Both the position numbers and the translations under genes were made by a program. Shown one piece after another: positions 62,257 to 64,000 of a DNA stretch of 64,000 nt. Positions within the stretch are counted from its first letter, which is position 1. The number at the start of each line of letters is the position of its first letter. The notes under the pieces are model-generated. The model worked only from the letters and a program-made list of their open reading frames with translations. It did no database searches and was not told the DNA's origin. The DNA is taken from positions 1 to 64,000 of the forward strand of contig NZ_KB904556.1 in assembly GCF_000380085.1 (NCBI RefSeq), in the 5' to 3' direction. This DNA is from Streptococcus merionis DSM 19192. Lineage in GTDB: Bacteria > Bacillota > Bacilli > Lactobacillales > Streptococcaceae.

Positions 62257-63117
62257 ATGGAAATGAATCTTATTGACGTTTTTGGTGCTTATGTGGCTTG
62301 GGAATTTGCGCCTAAGTCATGGGTGATTCAGTTTATGAGTGGCTCGCAGAATATTTACCTGTTAGAGGGAAATGAGAAGGCTTTATTACTGGATACAGGC
62401 TATGGAACGGGAACCTTGCGCGTTTTTGTGGAGCGATTGACCGACAAGCCGATTCTTGTAGCTAATACGCATTTTCACCCAGACCACGCTTCTGGCAATG
62501 GGGAATGGGCATCTGTCTTGCTGAGTCCTAATTGGCACTTGGATGAGCTGTCTGTCACGAGAGAGGGTGCAGGTCCCTTTGATATTTCTCAGCTTCCTTA
62601 TCCAGATTATGAGAAAGTTTTTATTAAGGGTGGAGATGTGCTTGAACTTGGAGGACGATCTGTAGAGGTCATTGATGCGCTACCAGCTCACTCCAACAGC
62701 AGTCTTTTCTTTCTCGATTGGAAAAATCGCCTGCTCTTTTGTGGAGATGAGATGGAGTCTGCTCAGGTGCTCTTGTATGAAAATTCGCGAAATCCTGAGA
62801 TGGCTGAGCGTTACGATGTGAGAGAACGTCTTTTAAATTTTGCGGCCAATACCCAGTTGCTCAAGGACTTGTCTGAGCATTATGATTATTTGTTACCAAA
62901 CCATAATGGCGCGCCAATCGCCAAGTCTTATCTGGACGACTATCTTCTTTTGGTGGATGCTATTTTTGCTGGAACAGCTGTCATTGATGAGAAGCTTAAT
63001 CACAAGTACATTGAGATGGACCCAAGGGCGCAAGGACTTTGCCGAATACGTCATGGGAAAGCCAGCATTTTTCTCATGCGCGAAGAAGTCAACAAGGTAT
63101 ATGGAAAGGAAAGCTAG
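62257..63117 (+). CDS. Metallo-beta-lactamase-fold hydrolase
   Basis: A 286-residue MBL-fold protein with the zinc motif NTHFHPDHASGNGEW and later LPAHSNSSLFF and LFCGDEMES. The start at 62257 has GGAGGACGCT upstream; ATG at 62245 is part of that site. There is no signal peptide. Its substrate is unknown; lactonase or esterase-like activity would fit a sugar locus but is not shown. It lies 55 bases after the transporter gene and 3 bases before the next esterase. Confidence 0.88.
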   Translation: MEMNLIDVFGAYVAWEFAPKSWVIQFMSGSQNIYLLEGNEKALLLDTGYGTGTLRVFVERLTDKPILVANTHFHPDHASGNGEWASVLLSPNWHLDELSVTREGAGPFDISQLPYPDYEKVFIKGGDVLELGGRSVEVIDALPAHSNSSLFFLDWKNRLLFCGDEMESAQVLLYENSRNPEMAERYDVRERLLNFAANTQLLKDLSEHYDYLLPNHNGAPIAKSYLDDYLLLVDAIFAGTAVIDEKLNHKYIEMDPRAQGLCRIRHGKASIFLMREEVNKVYGKES

Positions 63118-63120
63118 AAG

Positions 63121-64000
63121 ATGACAGAGAAACTCTATATTTGGGGTGAGCAAATCCCTGGAAACCACAGTGGTAGTAAGACCGATAGGATGGACATTCA
63201 TGAGGAATACACAGCTCAGGATATGTTTGAAAAATACCCAGGTATCTGGGATAAGTCAACAGATACGATTGGCGACATGTCTGGCAATGCGGCCATGGTC
63301 TATCGACAAGAAATCGAGCATGGTCCAGCAGGTATGACCTATGAAGACAAGCCTTTCCTTGTGCCTTATCTGGTAGAGGGTGCAGAGCGTGCGGTCATCA
63401 TCTGTCCTGGCGGTGCTTACCTGACCAAGTCTATGATTGAAGAGGGGCAACACATTGCGGAGCATTTGAATGATGCAGGGATTTCAGCCTTTGTTCTTTG
63501 GTATCGGACTTATCCTTATCAAGCTCCTATCATGTTTTTGGATGCGCAGCGGGCGATACGCTTTGTGCGCTTTCACGCTAAGGACTATGGGATAAATCCT
63601 GATCACATTAGCATGATTGGTTTTTCAGCTGGAGGCAATCTAGCTGGGGTGACTGGTTTTGTAATGCGCAACCAAGCGATTGCTTATCCAGATTATCAGG
63701 CAGATGCCATTGATCAGGTTTCTGCGGATTTGTCTGCACTAGCCTTGATTTACCCTGCCATTGCACTGGAAGACGATAAAATTTTGGTGGTTCTAGCAGG
63801 AGAAGAAACCTATAATGATAAGGAAAAAGGGCGTGCTTTTGCTCGTCAATACGATATGCGAACCCATTTGCAATCAGGCGATCAGCCGCTCTTTCTCTGT
63901 GCAGCTTTGGATGACGAGGTTGTGCCTGCCCAACATATTTTTGACTTAGCTAAGATAGCTAAAGAAAAAGAGGTAGCAACAGAAGTTCATGTCTTTGCCG
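63121..64000 (+). CDS. Alpha/beta hydrolase (esterase), 5' part
   Basis: The frame is open from ATG 63121 (AAAGGAAAGCTAGAAG upstream) to the window edge, 293 codons, and continues beyond. It has an N-terminal extension of about 60 residues (MTEKLYIWGEQIPGNHSG), the oxyanion motif ICPGGAYLTKSMIEEG and the nucleophile Ser169 in MIGFSAGGNLAG. LDDEVVPAQH near the edge contains the acid residue. It is similar in plan to the esterase at 59.6 kb (both share ICPGGAYLT and GFSAGGN) but differs clearly in sequence. Probably a sugar-ester hydrolase. Confidence 0.88.
   Translation, partial: MTEKLYIWGEQIPGNHSGSKTDRMDIHEEYTAQDMFEKYPGIWDKSTDTIGDMSGNAAMVYRQEIEHGPAGMTYEDKPFLVPYLVEGAERAVIICPGGAYLTKSMIEEGQHIAEHLNDAGISAFVLWYRTYPYQAPIMFLDAQRAIRFVRFHAKDYGINPDHISMIGFSAGGNLAGVTGFVMRNQAIAYPDYQADAIDQVSADLSALALIYPAIALEDDKILVVLAGEETYNDKEKGRAFARQYDMRTHLQSGDQPLFLCAALDDEVVPAQHIFDLAKIAKEKEVATEVHVFA

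Overview
The window reads as a chromosomal segment of a low-GC Gram-positive coccus of the Streptococcaceae, most probably a Streptococcus. Reasons: RNA polymerase epsilon (rpoY) directly upstream of rnjA; the tsaE - GNAT - LytR and ecsAB - ccrZ - trmB gene orders; a manLMN phosphotransferase system followed by the ManO/DUF956 gene; an SRP RNA of the small bacterial type; class I tagatose-bisphosphate aldolase; and streptococcal-looking intergenic elements. No tRNA, rRNA, CRISPR array or intact insertion sequence was seen.

Layout. 1-4.3 kb: the end of a bacterial microcompartment shell gene (PduA/EutM type), then a large pyruvate:ferredoxin/flavodoxin oxidoreductase. 4.7-6.7 kb: rpoY-rnjA on the minus strand. 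7.2-13.9 kb: tsaB-rimI-tsaD and the lower mevalonate pathway (mevalonate kinase, diphosphomevalonate decarboxylase, phosphomevalonate kinase, type 2 IPP isomerase). 14.3-19.6 kb: an ACT-domain/DUF711 pair, a small membrane protein, a histidine phosphatase, a VanY-like peptidase and an LPXTG surface protein. 20.1-32.9 kb: a GalNAc / galacto-N-biose / lacto-N-biose locus, with lacD, nagA, agaS and three regulators on one strand and the GH35 beta-galactosidase, a mannose-family PTS and galM on the other. 33-38.2 kb: a frameshifted YdcF-like gene, tadA, an exopolyphosphatase-polyphosphate kinase pair and the SRP RNA. 38.6-44.4 kb: a lipoprotein VanY-like peptidase, manO-manN-manM-manL and a HAD phosphatase. 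44.5-52.8 kb: a purine permease, tsaE-GNAT-LCP, a small membrane protein, a HIT protein, ecsAB, ccrZ and trmB. 53.3-64 kb: an L-rhamnose locus (AraC regulator, rhaB, rhaA, rhaD, a frameshifted fucO) followed by an esterase, a GPH-family transporter, a metallo-beta-lactamase-fold hydrolase and a second esterase that runs off the window.

How the parts may work together. The host-glycan locus imports Gal-beta-1,3-HexNAc sugars or GalNAc as phosphosugars, splits off galactose and takes GalNAc-6-P through deacetylation, isomerisation and aldol cleavage. The rhamnose locus yields DHAP and L-lactaldehyde; FucO would reduce lactaldehyde to 1,2-propanediol, a typical substrate of PduA-type microcompartments such as the one ending at the left edge. 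The fucO reading frame is broken by one base. Four CcpA (cre)-like sites lie in front of four rhamnose-region transcription units.

The intergenic regions are rich in degenerate repeats: two long hairpin elements in opposite orientation, a MITE-like element, a 103-bp element with inverted ends, and at least seven copies of a decayed 30-40 bp dispersed repeat. All homology statements are from recognition of protein motifs by eye; no database search was run.
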